From positions 62,001-126,000 of the forward strand of contig NZ_PPCN01000006.1 of assembly GCF_002906165.1 (NCBI RefSeq): a stretch of DNA of 64,000 nt, given 5' to 3'. A program made the translations under genes and the position numbers. Source of the stretch: Roseibium marinum (lineage in GTDB: Bacteria > Pseudomonadota > Alphaproteobacteria > Rhizobiales > Stappiaceae). Below the pieces are notes generated by a model that had not been told where the DNA came from, did no database searches, and saw only the letters and a list, made by a program, of their open reading frames with translations. Each line of letters starts with the position of its first letter. Within the stretch, counting starts at the first letter, position 1. Positions 27,681-36,186 of the stretch are shown here, piece after piece.

Positions 27681-28130
27681 CACCGAAACTCCGAAATTCG
27701 AAAAAATGCTGCGCTGCAACGTTATTAACAATCCGTTAAAAATCAAGAATTTTCCTTATAAATATTTATATTTTTGAAATTATTTTTAGAAAAAAGTTGA
27801 AAATCTTCAGTGGTAAATAAAGTTATGTAAAATTTCGCCAATTAACGATAGATCGAAATAAATAAAATAGCAAGAATAACAAAGATGAGAATTTAATATT
27901 CCACGAAACGATACCTCTACGCTAAAAGATCTGCACCTCTTTCGAAGAAAAGAAACCGGCAAAGAATTCCGTAAACGCTTACCATGACCCGACTCAACCG
28001 TTAATCGGTAGCATCCCGGTTTTCAATCAAAAAACCTCTGGGTAAGGAAGTTCGATCGCATATGCAGGAGGTCCTACCTGAGCCCAAGTGTGCTAGGTCG
28101 AAGCAATGATTTAACCAGAGAAGAGAGTCC
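27681..28130. other. AT-rich divergent intergenic region, probable promoter of the glucan operon
   Basis: This 450-bp region separates the divergent adaptor and first Nudix genes. Roughly 27700-27900 is very AT-rich, with long A and T tracts, in strong contrast to flanking genes. It must hold the promoters for both directions. No tRNA, long inverted repeat or small gene could be supported. The AT-richness also fits acquisition of the locus or H-NS/MucR/Ros-type silencing. Confidence 0.5.
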
Positions 28131-28634
28131 ATGCGCGTCTACCATAAGGCCTATGTCTATCTGACCTGCGGCACGGACCTTCTGGTTTTCGACGAGCCGG
28201 ACACGCCGCAACTCGGACTGCAGGTCCCGGGTGGAACAGTGGATCCCGGCGAAAGCTTCCTGCAGAGCGCCATGCGGGAGTTCGCCGAGGAAACCGGTCT
28301 GGCGCTCGATGCCGCCTTCGATCATTTCTCCGATCAGGACCTGCCCTTTGAAACGATCCCGCCTCTCGGGCAGTTCAAACCCGCACCGGACCGCCCCTTG
28401 CGTGGCCGCCATCTGCGGCGCAACTATCATGTCCGCATCGGCGAGCGGCCCGGGGATACCTGGGAACATTATGAAATGTTTCCCAGCGGCGGCGGCGACC
28501 CGATTCGCTGCCGGTTCTTCTGGATCGACCTGTTCGGGGCCCAGGCTCAGGACGCGGAAAAATTCTTCGCCGCCTTCGGCGCGCCTCTCGAGGCTCTTCG
28601 CACCCGCCTGCCCCGCTTCGTAAAATATTCCTGA
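28131..28634 (+). CDS. Nudix hydrolase, first of a tandem pair
   Basis: The 167-residue protein carries a full Nudix box: GTVDPGE, seven residues, then REFAEETGL (about 41-63), with all catalytic glutamates. It hydrolyses a nucleoside diphosphate linked to another moiety; the substrate is unknown. GAAGAGAG precedes the ATG. It is closely similar along its whole length to the next gene, notably in the opening YHKAYVYLTCG and in W-EHYEM near residue 110, so the two arose by duplication. Confidence 0.88.
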   Translation: MRVYHKAYVYLTCGTDLLVFDEPDTPQLGLQVPGGTVDPGESFLQSAMREFAEETGLALDAAFDHFSDQDLPFETIPPLGQFKPAPDRPLRGRHLRRNYHVRIGERPGDTWEHYEMFPSGGGDPIRCRFFWIDLFGAQAQDAEKFFAAFGAPLEALRTRLPRFVKYS

Positions 28635-28827
28635 GGACACTCGTGGATCGAATTTGACATTTGATACCCGTTTTCTTCTGGGCTCTTGCTCAAGTGTAAA
28701 ATCCAAAAGACCCATTAAAAACAAGTATTTATCCAGTGGTTTTAAAGAGCCCATCATTTGCAATCGGAGTCGTAGCGCGGGGGACGCAAATGTTGGAATC
28801 AAACTACCAGGCAGCAAGGATCTCAGC

Positions 28828-29304
28828 GTGAAACTCTATCACAAAGCCTATGTCTACCTGACCTGCGGACCGGAGCTTCTGGTGTTTATCGAACCGGATC
28901 ACCCGAACCCGGACCTTCAGGTTCCCGGCGGCACTCTGGACCCGGGCGAAAGCTATCTCCAGGCTGCCAGACGCGAATTTATCGAAGAGACAGGACTTTC
29001 ATTGGATATCGCGCTCGAATCGTTCGCGGACCAGGACCACATCATCAAAGATGTTCCCGGCAGTCTCCCCGGCTTGCATCGGCGGCGGCATTTTCACGGT
29101 CGCATTCGTGAAAAACCCGCTGCAGAATGGGAACATTACGAAATGACGCCGAGTTCAGGCGGACCGCCAATCCGGTTCCGCCTGTTCTGGGTCGATCTTT
29201 TCGCCAACGATGCGCCGCCCAAGACCAGGTTCTTTGAAGAGTTTGGAGCGCAGCTTGATACACTACGGTCGCGGATGGAAAGGCAGAACGATGGGCGCCA
29301 TTAA
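28828..29304 (+). CDS. Nudix hydrolase, second of a tandem pair
   Basis: The 158-residue protein starts at GTG 28828 with AAGGA seven bases upstream. This aligns its N-terminus exactly with that of the first copy (VKLYHKAYVY against MRVYHKAYVY). Its Nudix box is complete (GTLDPGE, seven residues, REFIEETGL). The two proteins keep their key residues but differ at many others, so the duplication is not recent. The 3' end overlaps gpsA by 14 bases, implying co-translation with it. Confidence 0.88.
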   Translation: MKLYHKAYVYLTCGPELLVFIEPDHPNPDLQVPGGTLDPGESYLQAARREFIEETGLSLDIALESFADQDHIIKDVPGSLPGLHRRRHFHGRIREKPAAEWEHYEMTPSSGGPPIRFRLFWVDLFANDAPPKTRFFEEFGAQLDTLRSRMERQNDGRH

Positions 29305-30298
29305 GACAGTCGGCGTCATTGGCGGCGGGGCCTGGGGAACGGCTCTGGCTTTGACGGCCGCCCGCGCCGGACGGGACGTGCGCCTGTGGGCGCGCGATCC
29401 CGCGGTCGTTTCCGATATCCGCTCCCGCCGCCAGAATGCCCGCTATCTTCCAGGCATCACCTTCGATGAAGACCTCAACGCCACGAATTCGCTGGCGGAG
29501 GCCGCGGACGTGGATGCCATCCTGCTGGTCACCCCGGCGCAGACCACCCGCGCCATGCTGGCCGCCCTGAAAAAGACAGGCAAGGTGCGCGGACCGGTCG
29601 TTCTATGCGCCAAGGGTATTGAACAATCCTCCGGAAAGCTGCTGTCGAAGGTGATGAGCGAGGAACTGCCCGGAGTGGAACCCGGCGTCCTCTCGGGGCC
29701 AAGCTTTGCCGACGATGTGGCGCGCGGCCTGCCGACGGCGGTCACGATTGCCGCGACCTCCACGAAAACCGCGCTCAGCCTGTGCGAAGCGCTGCAATCG
29801 CCAAGCTTCCGGCCCTACGCCTCGATCGACATACTGGGCACGCAAATCGGCGGCGCGCTGAAAAACGTGCTGGCGATTGCCTGTGGCGCCGTTGCCGGCC
29901 GCAAGCTCGGCGCCAGTGCCCAGGCGGCGCTTACCGCGCGCGGTTTTGCCGAACTCTCCCGCCTTGGCGCCGCCATGGGAGCGCAAAGCGAAACACTGAC
30001 CGGCCTTTCCGGTCTTGGCGATCTTGTGCTGACCTGTTCATCGAGCCAGTCCCGCAACTTCTCCTTTGGCCTGCGGCTCGGCGAGGGCTTCATGGCCTCC
30101 GACCTGATCTCGGCAGGCGGAAAACTTGCCGAGGGCGCCTATTCGGCGCGGGTCGCCGTCAAGCTGGCGGAGAAATACGATGTCGAGGTGCCGATCTGCG
30201 AAACCGTCGCACGGATGATCGACGAGGACCTGACGATAGACGACGCGCTCAACACCCTGATGGCGCGGCCGCTGAAGGCGGAGACGGAAGGGATCTGA
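29291..30298 (+). CDS. gpsA: Glycerol-3-phosphate dehydrogenase [NAD(P)+]
   Basis: The 335-residue cytoplasmic enzyme reduces dihydroxyacetone phosphate to sn-glycerol 3-phosphate for phospholipid synthesis. It has the nucleotide-binding loop GVIGGGAWGTALA at the N-terminus, CAKGIE near 110, LSGPSFADDVARGLPTA near 135 and the catalytic lysine in GGALKNVLAIACG near 190. ATG 29291 lies eight bases after AAAGG and inside the end of the second Nudix gene. In related genomes it follows tsaD directly and precedes YciI and EVE genes. Here both sides are interrupted. Confidence 0.95.
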   Translation: MGAIKTVGVIGGGAWGTALALTAARAGRDVRLWARDPAVVSDIRSRRQNARYLPGITFDEDLNATNSLAEAADVDAILLVTPAQTTRAMLAALKKTGKVRGPVVLCAKGIEQSSGKLLSKVMSEELPGVEPGVLSGPSFADDVARGLPTAVTIAATSTKTALSLCEALQSPSFRPYASIDILGTQIGGALKNVLAIACGAVAGRKLGASAQAALTARGFAELSRLGAAMGAQSETLTGLSGLGDLVLTCSSSQSRNFSFGLRLGEGFMASDLISAGGKLAEGAYSARVAVKLAEKYDVEVPICETVARMIDEDLTIDDALNTLMARPLKAETEGI

Positions 30299-30759
30299 AA
30301 TATCCGGGCGCCGACCGGCACCCTCACGCCGGCATGTTGATCAGGGTTATTTGAGGCCTGTCTTTCAATGCAGGCAATTCGATTGGCGGCGGCTTTTTGT
30401 TAGCTAAGGTAGCGACTCATGAGATCGCGCCTCCGCTCATGAACCTGCTCGCTCCAAAAAAATCTCACCCGCCTGGGTAACGCGGCTGCGGCCCGGGAAA
30501 GAATTTAGCTCGGCAGACAATAGTCTTCATCGGCGTCCTAAACACGAAACAACATACAATTCCTCGAATAATTACCTGAAATCCATAACTTTTCTTGATT
30601 TGGCTCGAACCGATACTGAGTATTTTTAAATCTGATTTAATTAAACGGGAACGGCACCAGCTGCAAATGTAGCAAGGAGTATGAATTCGGGATGGTTTTA
30701 AGGCTTCTTAAATTCTTTTTAACTATAAATTTGCCAACACAAGTTCGGGGAGGGAACTT
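30299..30759. other. Intergenic region upstream of the chemoreceptor gene
   Basis: The 461 bases after gpsA contain no supported gene. The first ~230 bases have ordinary GC content. The part from about 30540 to 30740 is AT-rich and must carry the promoter of the chemoreceptor gene, which has a strong GGGGAGGG ribosome binding site at 30747-30754. No terminator hairpin with T-run was seen after gpsA. Confidence 0.45.
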
Positions 30760-32208
30760 ATGTCCGAGCACGCATATGCAAATTCTGAGACCTTCAAGCT
30801 TTCAATTGATGAAAGTTCTCCGTCCGAAAACGGTTCGGTTATGGAAGCGATGGGCTCCATAGGCACCAACCTCAGCGGTATCAGTCTCGACGTCGCGGTC
30901 TCCGCAGACGAAATTCAGTCCATATCCGGCGTCTTCGCCTCGAACGTGGAAGACTTTTCCATGCTCATCGGGCGGTTCACGGATATCGAATCCGCGACGA
31001 CTGAAATCTCTACCCAAATCGCCGATGCGGAGAGTATCGCCAATCGCGCCTGTGCGGAGATTGGAAGCTCTCACGGCACGATCGAGACCGCCCGCGAGGA
31101 AATCGCGGAACTTCTCAAGGCTGTCAGCGTGGGGCAGGAACGCATGGCGGAACTCAGCGATGTGCTTGGCAAGGTCGGCTCAATAACAAACACGATCAAC
31201 AATATCGCCCGGCAAACCAACCTTTTGGCGTTGAATGCCTCGATCGAAGCGGCGCGCGCGGGCGACGCCGGACGCGGTTTTCTCGTGGTGGCCAACGAAG
31301 TCAAGGAACTGGCGCAATCGACGGCGAACGCAACGTCGGAAATCGAGACTGCGCTAACTGAAATCAAGTCTGGTTTCGAGCATCTCGCGGATACGACAAA
31401 ACAAACCGGCGAAACCGCGGCCAAGGTCCAGACTCATGCCGGAACCTTCGCGGATATTTTGTTGAAGGTCTCCGGCGACATCCAGGTCATTGGCAAAGCG
31501 ACCACTTCAATCGACGAAAAAATGGATGATGTGCAGCAGACCTGCGGCCTGTTCCGCGAAACGTCCGGCACGGTCTCCGCAAGCCTGACCGAGTCCAGCA
31601 CCAAGCTTTCCGACATCGCCCGGACCATGCGCCGGGTCTCCGATGACACCGATGCATTTGTTCTGTTCTCTGCGACCTGCGGGGCCAACAAAAACGAAGC
31701 CGTTGTTATCAGATTGGCCGAAGACGCGGCAAAGCGGGTCGCTGAATTGTTTGAGCAGGCCATCGCGACCGGGGAGCTGACGGAAGAGGAACTGTTCGAC
31801 CGGAACCACACCGAAGTTCCCGGAAGCAATCCACCGCAACACCTGGCCAGGTTCTCCAGATTCAACGACGCGCATGTTTCGCCAATCATCGAGGAAATTG
31901 TTGCAAGCGACAAGCGAATTGCCTGGTGTGCTTCGATCGACGATACCGCCTACATATCCACGAACACGAAAGCGGTTTCCAAACCGCAAGGCAAGGATGT
32001 CGAGTGGAACATCGCCAACTGCCGCAATCATCGTTACTTCGATGACCGCACAGGTTTACGGGCGGCCAAGAACCGCGATCCGCTTCTGCTGCAAACCTAC
32101 CAGCGTGACATGGGACGGGGAAACCTCGTACCCATGAAGGACATCAGTGCGCCCATATTCGTAAGGGGCCGGCATTGGGGCGGCTTCCGAATCGGCTACA
32201 CGCCATAG
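30760..32208 (+). CDS. Soluble methyl-accepting chemotaxis protein with C-terminal sensor region
   Basis: The 482-residue protein has no membrane helices. Residues 30-295 form a coiled-coil MCP signalling hairpin, whose tip (about 148-182) contains the highly conserved [18 protein letters not shown] and the CheA/CheW-contacting [16 protein letters not shown]. Residues about 305-482 form a separate alpha/beta domain ending in [15 protein letters not shown], which looks Cache- or PAS-like and is probably the ligand sensor. The order is therefore reversed relative to classical receptors. Such cytoplasmic receptors monitor internal signals such as energy state. It is monocistronic, with no che genes nearby. 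Confidence 0.88.
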   Translation: MSEHAYANSETFKLSIDESSPSENGSVMEAMGSIGTNLSGISLDVAVSADEIQSISGVFASNVEDFSMLIGRFTDIESATTEISTQIADAESIANRACAEIGSSHGTIETAREEIAELLKAVSVGQERMAELSDVLGKVGSITNTINNIARQTNLLALNASIEAARAGDAGRGFLVVANEVKELAQSTANATSEIETALTEIKSGFEHLADTTKQTGETAAKVQTHAGTFADILLKVSGDIQVIGKATTSIDEKMDDVQQTCGLFRETSGTVSASLTESSTKLSDIARTMRRVSDDTDAFVLFSATCGANKNEAVVIRLAEDAAKRVAELFEQAIATGELTEEELFDRNHTEVPGSNPPQHLARFSRFNDAHVSPIIEEIVASDKRIAWCASIDDTAYISTNTKAVSKPQGKDVEWNIANCRNHRYFDDRTGLRAAKNRDPLLLQTYQRDMGRGNLVPMKDISAPIFVRGRHWGGFRIGYTP

Positions 32209-32337
32209 GCCGAGCGGACATTTGTCTCAAGGCAATCGGAATTGCGGCTTTTCGCGACAGATACCGGCAGCGGCATTGAGTTTGTCAGTCCCCGGCCCTA
32301 GGTTCGACGCAGATTCGACAACTTCGGGATTCCTCTC

Positions 32338-32628
32338 ATGCTCTATGCCCTGATCTGCACCGACAAGCCCGGTGCACTGCAGACCCGCCTCGACAACCGC
32401 GCGGACCACATCGAATTCCTGAAGGGCCTCGGCGACAGCCTCAAGGCCGCCGGGCCGTTCCTTGACGACGACGGCAACATGACCGGGTCCCTGGTGGTGA
32501 TCGAAGCGGCCAACCGGGATGAAATCCTCGCGATTTCCCAGGAAGACCCCTATGCCGTGGCCGGTCTGTTCGAAAGCGTGGAAATCCGCCCGTGGAACTG
32601 GGCCATCAAGAATCCGGAGGCGAAATAG
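32338..32628 (+). CDS. YciI family protein
   Basis: The 96-residue protein has the YciI/YCII ferredoxin-like fold: N-terminal strand LYALICTDKPG, then DHIEFLKGLGD with the conserved His-Asp type pair, and the closing VEIRPWNWAIKN. Family members are small dimeric enzymes or enzyme-like proteins of mostly unknown reaction. It is followed immediately by the EVE gene, its stop codon abutting the next start. Together with gpsA these usually form one conserved cluster in Alphaproteobacteria. Confidence 0.88.
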   Translation: MLYALICTDKPGALQTRLDNRADHIEFLKGLGDSLKAAGPFLDDDGNMTGSLVVIEAANRDEILAISQEDPYAVAGLFESVEIRPWNWAIKNPEAK

Positions 32629-33054
32629 GTGCAGTACTGGCTGATCAAATCCGAACCGGACAAGTGGTCCTGGGAGCAGCAGAAGGCCAGAGGCGACGCC
32701 GGCGAACAATGGGACGGCATCCGCAACTATCAGGCACGCAACAACATGCGCGCCATGGAAATCGGCGACAAAGCCTTCTTTTACCATTCCAATATCGGCA
32801 AGGAAGTGGTCGGCATCGTGGAGGTCTGCAGCGGCATCCACCCCGACACCACCATTGACGACCCGCGCTGGGAATGCGTGGATTTCAAGGCTGTTCGTGA
32901 CGTGCCGAAGCCGGTGACGCTGGCCGACGTCAAGGCGGAACCGCGTCTTGCCAAGATGGCCCTCGTGACCTCCATGCGCCTGTCGGTCCAGCCGGTGACG
33001 CAAGAGGAATGGAAGATCGTCTGCGAGATGGGCGGCCTCAAGACACCTGCTTGA
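32629..33054 (+). CDS. EVE domain protein
   Basis: The 141-residue single-domain protein starts with GTG directly after the YciI stop. The EVE signature is clear: YWLIKSEPDKWSW at the start, then WDGIRNYQARNNMRAM and the aromatic-cage region KAFFYHSN. EVE domains have a PUA-like fold and are thought to bind modified bases in DNA or RNA. The family is related to YTH domains and thymocyte nuclear protein 1. Bacterial single-domain members are housekeeping-associated and their target is unknown. Confidence 0.9.
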   Translation: MQYWLIKSEPDKWSWEQQKARGDAGEQWDGIRNYQARNNMRAMEIGDKAFFYHSNIGKEVVGIVEVCSGIHPDTTIDDPRWECVDFKAVRDVPKPVTLADVKAEPRLAKMALVTSMRLSVQPVTQEEWKIVCEMGGLKTPA

Positions 33055-33088
33055 AAATCCACAATTGCCTGCCGTGGCGGTGAAGCGA

Positions 33089-33748
33089 ATGACGCCTATC
33101 AAGGATCCCATCGACTTCATCCGCCGGGAAACCCGGATAAAGCCGGTGCCACATGCGGAGGAAATCCGGCTGCATGTGGCCGATGAGGCCATGGCGCTGT
33201 GGCAGAAGACCGAAGAGGATCTTGGCGAACTCGGTCTCGCCCCTCCCTTCTGGGCCTTCGCCTGGGCAGGCGGCCAGGGTCTTGCCCGCTATATTCTCGA
33301 CACGCCGGATCTTGTCAGGGACAAACGGATTGTCGACTTTGCCTGTGGCTCCGGCCTTGTGGGCATCGCCGCCATGATGGCCGGCGCCGCCTCCTGCCAT
33401 GCGGTCGACATCGACCCCTTCGCCCTTGCCGCGACGGGCCTCAATGCGGAGCTCAACGGTGTCGTGCTCAGTCTCGAAATGGCGGATATCACCGCTTCGC
33501 CGCCGCCGGCCGCCGACATCGTCTTTTGCGGTGACGTTTTTTACGACAAGGCGATGGCGGAAAAGGTGCTTGGCCTGATGGACCGGCTGCTGGACCGGGG
33601 CACCGATATTCTGGTCGGCGATCCGGGCAGATCCTACCTGCCGAAAGCCCGGCTGACTGAGCTTGCCTGCTATAATGTGCCGGTTGTCGGGGCGCTCGAG
33701 GACAATGAGATCAAACGCACCGCCGTCTTTCGCATGGAGAAAAAATAA
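33089..33748 (+). CDS. METTL20-type protein-lysine methyltransferase, probable ETF-beta methyltransferase
   Basis: The 219-residue class I SAM-dependent methyltransferase has PFWAFAWAGGQGLARYILD (about 51-69), then the SAM-binding motif I VDFACGSGLVGIAA and the acidic motif II VDIDPFA. FCGDVFYD follows, matching the D-x-x-Y post-II motif of seven-beta-strand lysine methyltransferases. A homologue in Agrobacterium methylates the electron-transfer flavoprotein beta subunit, and the same modification is made by mitochondrial ETFBKMT. ATG 33089 is preferred; in-frame TTG and GTG codons lie just upstream, and no start has a strong ribosome binding site. Confidence 0.8.
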   Translation: MTPIKDPIDFIRRETRIKPVPHAEEIRLHVADEAMALWQKTEEDLGELGLAPPFWAFAWAGGQGLARYILDTPDLVRDKRIVDFACGSGLVGIAAMMAGAASCHAVDIDPFALAATGLNAELNGVVLSLEMADITASPPPAADIVFCGDVFYDKAMAEKVLGLMDRLLDRGTDILVGDPGRSYLPKARLTELACYNVPVVGALEDNEIKRTAVFRMEKK

Positions 33749-33935
33749 TCCTGCATTGACGGATTATCGGAACCGGTCCACCGCCTTTGTCCATGTACAA
33801 AAGTTTTTCCCCTCAACCACTTCCCCTTTTTGCCGCTTGAGGTAGGTTATTGCCAACACCTTCCGCTTCGACGGCCGGGATTGGTTTTGGGCGCACCGTA
33901 CGCTCTTCCGATCCGCTGTTTTTCAGGAGTCCTTC

Positions 33936-35108
33936 ATGCCCGTCATTAACCGCCTCGCTGATCTGAGCGACGAGATCACGGCCTGGCGCCGTGATTTTCA
34001 CGAAAATCCGGAAATCCTCTATGAGACCGTCAGGACCGCCGGCAAGGTCGCTGAACTTCTGGAGAGCTTCGGCGTGGACGAGGTCACGACAGGCATCGGC
34101 AGAACCGGTGTCGTGGGCGTGATCAAGGGCAGGAACGGCGGCGCCGGCAGGACCATCGCCCTGCGCGCCGACATGGACGCCCTGCCGATCGAGGAGATCA
34201 CCGGCAAGCCCTATGCTTCCAGGGTTCCCGGCAAGATGCACGCCTGCGGCCATGACGGCCACACCGCCATGCTGCTGGGCGCGGCGAAATATCTCGCGGA
34301 GACCCGAAACTTTGACGGAACGGTGGTGGTGATCTTCCAGCCGGCCGAAGAAGGCGGTGCCGGGGCCAAGGCGATGATCGAGGACGGTCTGATGACCCGC
34401 TGGCCGATCGAGGAAGTCTACGGCATGCACAATTACCCCGGCCTGCCGGTTGGCGAATTCGCGATCCGCAAGGGCGGGATCATGGCGGCAACGGACGAAT
34501 TCCTGATCCGGATTCACGGCCGCGGCGGCCATGCGGCCAAGCCGCACGAGACCATCGATCCGATCGTCGTCGGCGCGCAGATGGTCAGCGCCCTGCAGAC
34601 CATCGCCAGCCGCAATGCCAACCCGCTCGATTCCCTCGTCGTCTCCGTGACCGTTTTCCAGGGCGGCAATGCGTTCAATGTCATTCCGCAGGATGTGACG
34701 CTGCGCGGCACCGTGCGCACTCTCTCCCCGGCCATGCGCGATCTGGCGCAGCAGCGCATGGAGACCATCGTCAGGTCGGTCGCGGAAACATTCGGCGCGA
34801 CAGCCGAGCTGCAGTTCACACGGGGCTACCCGGTCACCGTCAATCACGACGCGCAAACCGACTTCGCGGCTGAAATCGCCGAAGGCATTGCCGGTGTGGG
34901 CAAGGTCGATCACGAAATCGAGCCGATGATGGGCGGCGAGGATTTTTCCTACATGCTGGAGGAACGCCCCGGCGCCTTCATCTTTGCCGGCAACGGCGAC
35001 AGCGCCGGTCTCCATCACCCGGCCTATGATTTCAACGACGACCTGATCCCCGTCGGTTGTTCCTACTGGGTGAAACTGGTCGAAACCGCCATGCCCGCCG
35101 CGGCGTGA
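33936..35108 (+). CDS. M20 family metallo-amidohydrolase (hippurate/N-acyl-amino-acid hydrolase type)
   Basis: The 390-residue enzyme hydrolyses amide bonds of N-acyl amino acids or similar compounds, using two metal ions. Metal-binding and catalytic blocks are present: RADMDALPIEE near residue 75, HACGHDGHTAML near 105 and QPAEEGGAGAKAMI near 137. The final ligand histidine is near 350 (GLHHPAYDFNDD). A lid/dimerisation domain sits at about 185-290. No signal peptide is present. It is a stand-alone gene with its own spacing on both sides, and its substrate cannot be fixed. Confidence 0.9.
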   Translation: MPVINRLADLSDEITAWRRDFHENPEILYETVRTAGKVAELLESFGVDEVTTGIGRTGVVGVIKGRNGGAGRTIALRADMDALPIEEITGKPYASRVPGKMHACGHDGHTAMLLGAAKYLAETRNFDGTVVVIFQPAEEGGAGAKAMIEDGLMTRWPIEEVYGMHNYPGLPVGEFAIRKGGIMAATDEFLIRIHGRGGHAAKPHETIDPIVVGAQMVSALQTIASRNANPLDSLVVSVTVFQGGNAFNVIPQDVTLRGTVRTLSPAMRDLAQQRMETIVRSVAETFGATAELQFTRGYPVTVNHDAQTDFAAEIAEGIAGVGKVDHEIEPMMGGEDFSYMLEERPGAFIFAGNGDSAGLHHPAYDFNDDLIPVGCSYWVKLVETAMPAAA

Positions 35109-35182
35109 CCTGCAGGGTTTCAATCTCTTCGCAGTCCGCATCCGGGATTGCATACTTGGCGTAGGACAATCCCCCTCACCGT

Positions 35183-35292
35183 CGTCATGCCCGGACTTGA
35201 TCCGGGCATCCATGCCGCTTCATATCTCCAGGCTCAACCTTGGAAGTTCGCTCCGTCATGGCTTGGATCACCGGGTCAAACCCGGTGATGAC
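35183..35292. repeat. Pair of REP-like palindromes in inverted orientation (BIME-like)
   Basis: TGCCCGGA-CTTGA-TCCGGGCA (35188-35208) and TCACCGGGT-CAA-ACCCGGTGA (35268-35288) are perfect hairpins. The flanks GTCATG ... ATCCATG and CATGG ... GATGAC show that the second is a relative of the first in opposite orientation. The 'cgtcatgcccgg..ttga.ccgggcatcc' pattern is common in alphaproteobacterial intergenic DNA. It lies in the 282-bp gap between the amidohydrolase and Schlafen-like genes, which otherwise holds nothing recognisable. Confidence 0.75.
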
Positions 35293-35390
35293 CGCAAATA
35301 GAGGATGGACCGAGTTTCGTTTTCCAAATTAACGCCTGACGCTTTAAGCTGGCGCCAGTCGTTGCAGCAATTTTCCCGGAACTATCCGAT

Positions 35391-36185
35391 ATGACGCTTT
35401 CCCCGTTCAAACTCTCCTTTCTGGCGGCCTATGTGCTTGCAGGGGCCGTGGTCGGTGTTCTGGTCATTCATCCCCTGAACCTGTTGGTGATCTGGTGGGA
35501 ACTGGCGCGTTCGCCCGAGACGACGCCGAACCTGTTCCAGTTTATCAACGCCCGGCTGTGGCTGCTGATCCTGCCCCGCCATCTCGATGTGGCCATCGCC
35601 TATACGGCGCTTGGCGCTGTCATCGGCCTCGTCTTCGGCATTTTTACACGCAAATACATGCGCACGTCCGAAGCCTACCGGTCCCTGCGCGAGGAACAGA
35701 TCGCCCTCATTCCGGATCTGATGCGGCAGGGGGAGACCCGACGGGTCGAATTCAAGTCCTCGCTGCGCTGGGACCTGAAGGAAAAACACGTCAACCGCGA
35801 GCTGGAAAAGGTCATCGCCAAGACGATTGCCGGGTTTTACAATGCCGATGGCGGCCACCTTCTCATCGGTGTGGACGACAATGGCCGGCCGCTCGGTCTC
35901 GAGCAGGATCTGGCGACCCTGAAGAGCCCCGATCTCGATTCCTTCGAGCGCACGATCAACGACATTGTTTCCAAGACCCTCGGCGGCGACCTGTGTCCCT
36001 ATCTCCACACCGTCTTTGCCAGGGTGGAGGGCAAGGATGTCGCCATGATCATCGTCAGCCCGGCGCCGCGCGCGGTCTATCTGGAGGAAAACAAGGCCTC
36101 GGTCTTCTACCTGCGCAGCGGCAATTCCACACGCAGGCTCGACGTGCGGGAAGCCGTCAACTACGCCAACACGAGATGGTCGTGA
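35391..36185 (+). CDS. Membrane-anchored Schlafen/AlbA_2-domain protein
   Basis: The 264-residue protein has two N-terminal transmembrane helices (about 10-36 and 62-86) and a cytoplasmic Schlafen AlbA_2 domain from about 115. That domain starts with RRVEFKSSL and continues with AKTIAGFYNADGGHLLIGVDDNG, the family signature. It closes with FYLRSGNSTRRLDVREA. AlbA_2 domains are linked to nucleic-acid cleavage (SLFN-type RNases) and to phage defence or regulation, usually as soluble proteins. The membrane anchor is uncommon. The next gene, a TauE/SafE permease, starts one base after the stop. Confidence 0.85.
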   Translation: MTLSPFKLSFLAAYVLAGAVVGVLVIHPLNLLVIWWELARSPETTPNLFQFINARLWLLILPRHLDVAIAYTALGAVIGLVFGIFTRKYMRTSEAYRSLREEQIALIPDLMRQGETRRVEFKSSLRWDLKEKHVNRELEKVIAKTIAGFYNADGGHLLIGVDDNGRPLGLEQDLATLKSPDLDSFERTINDIVSKTLGGDLCPYLHTVFARVEGKDVAMIIVSPAPRAVYLEENKASVFYLRSGNSTRRLDVREAVNYANTRWS

Positions 36186-36186
36186 C

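Noticed and set aside
35183-35292. Hairpins considered as CRISPR or attachment sites
   Set aside because: Only two palindromes, of unequal sequence and in inverted orientation, without spacers or nearby cas or integrase genes. They fit REP-like elements.
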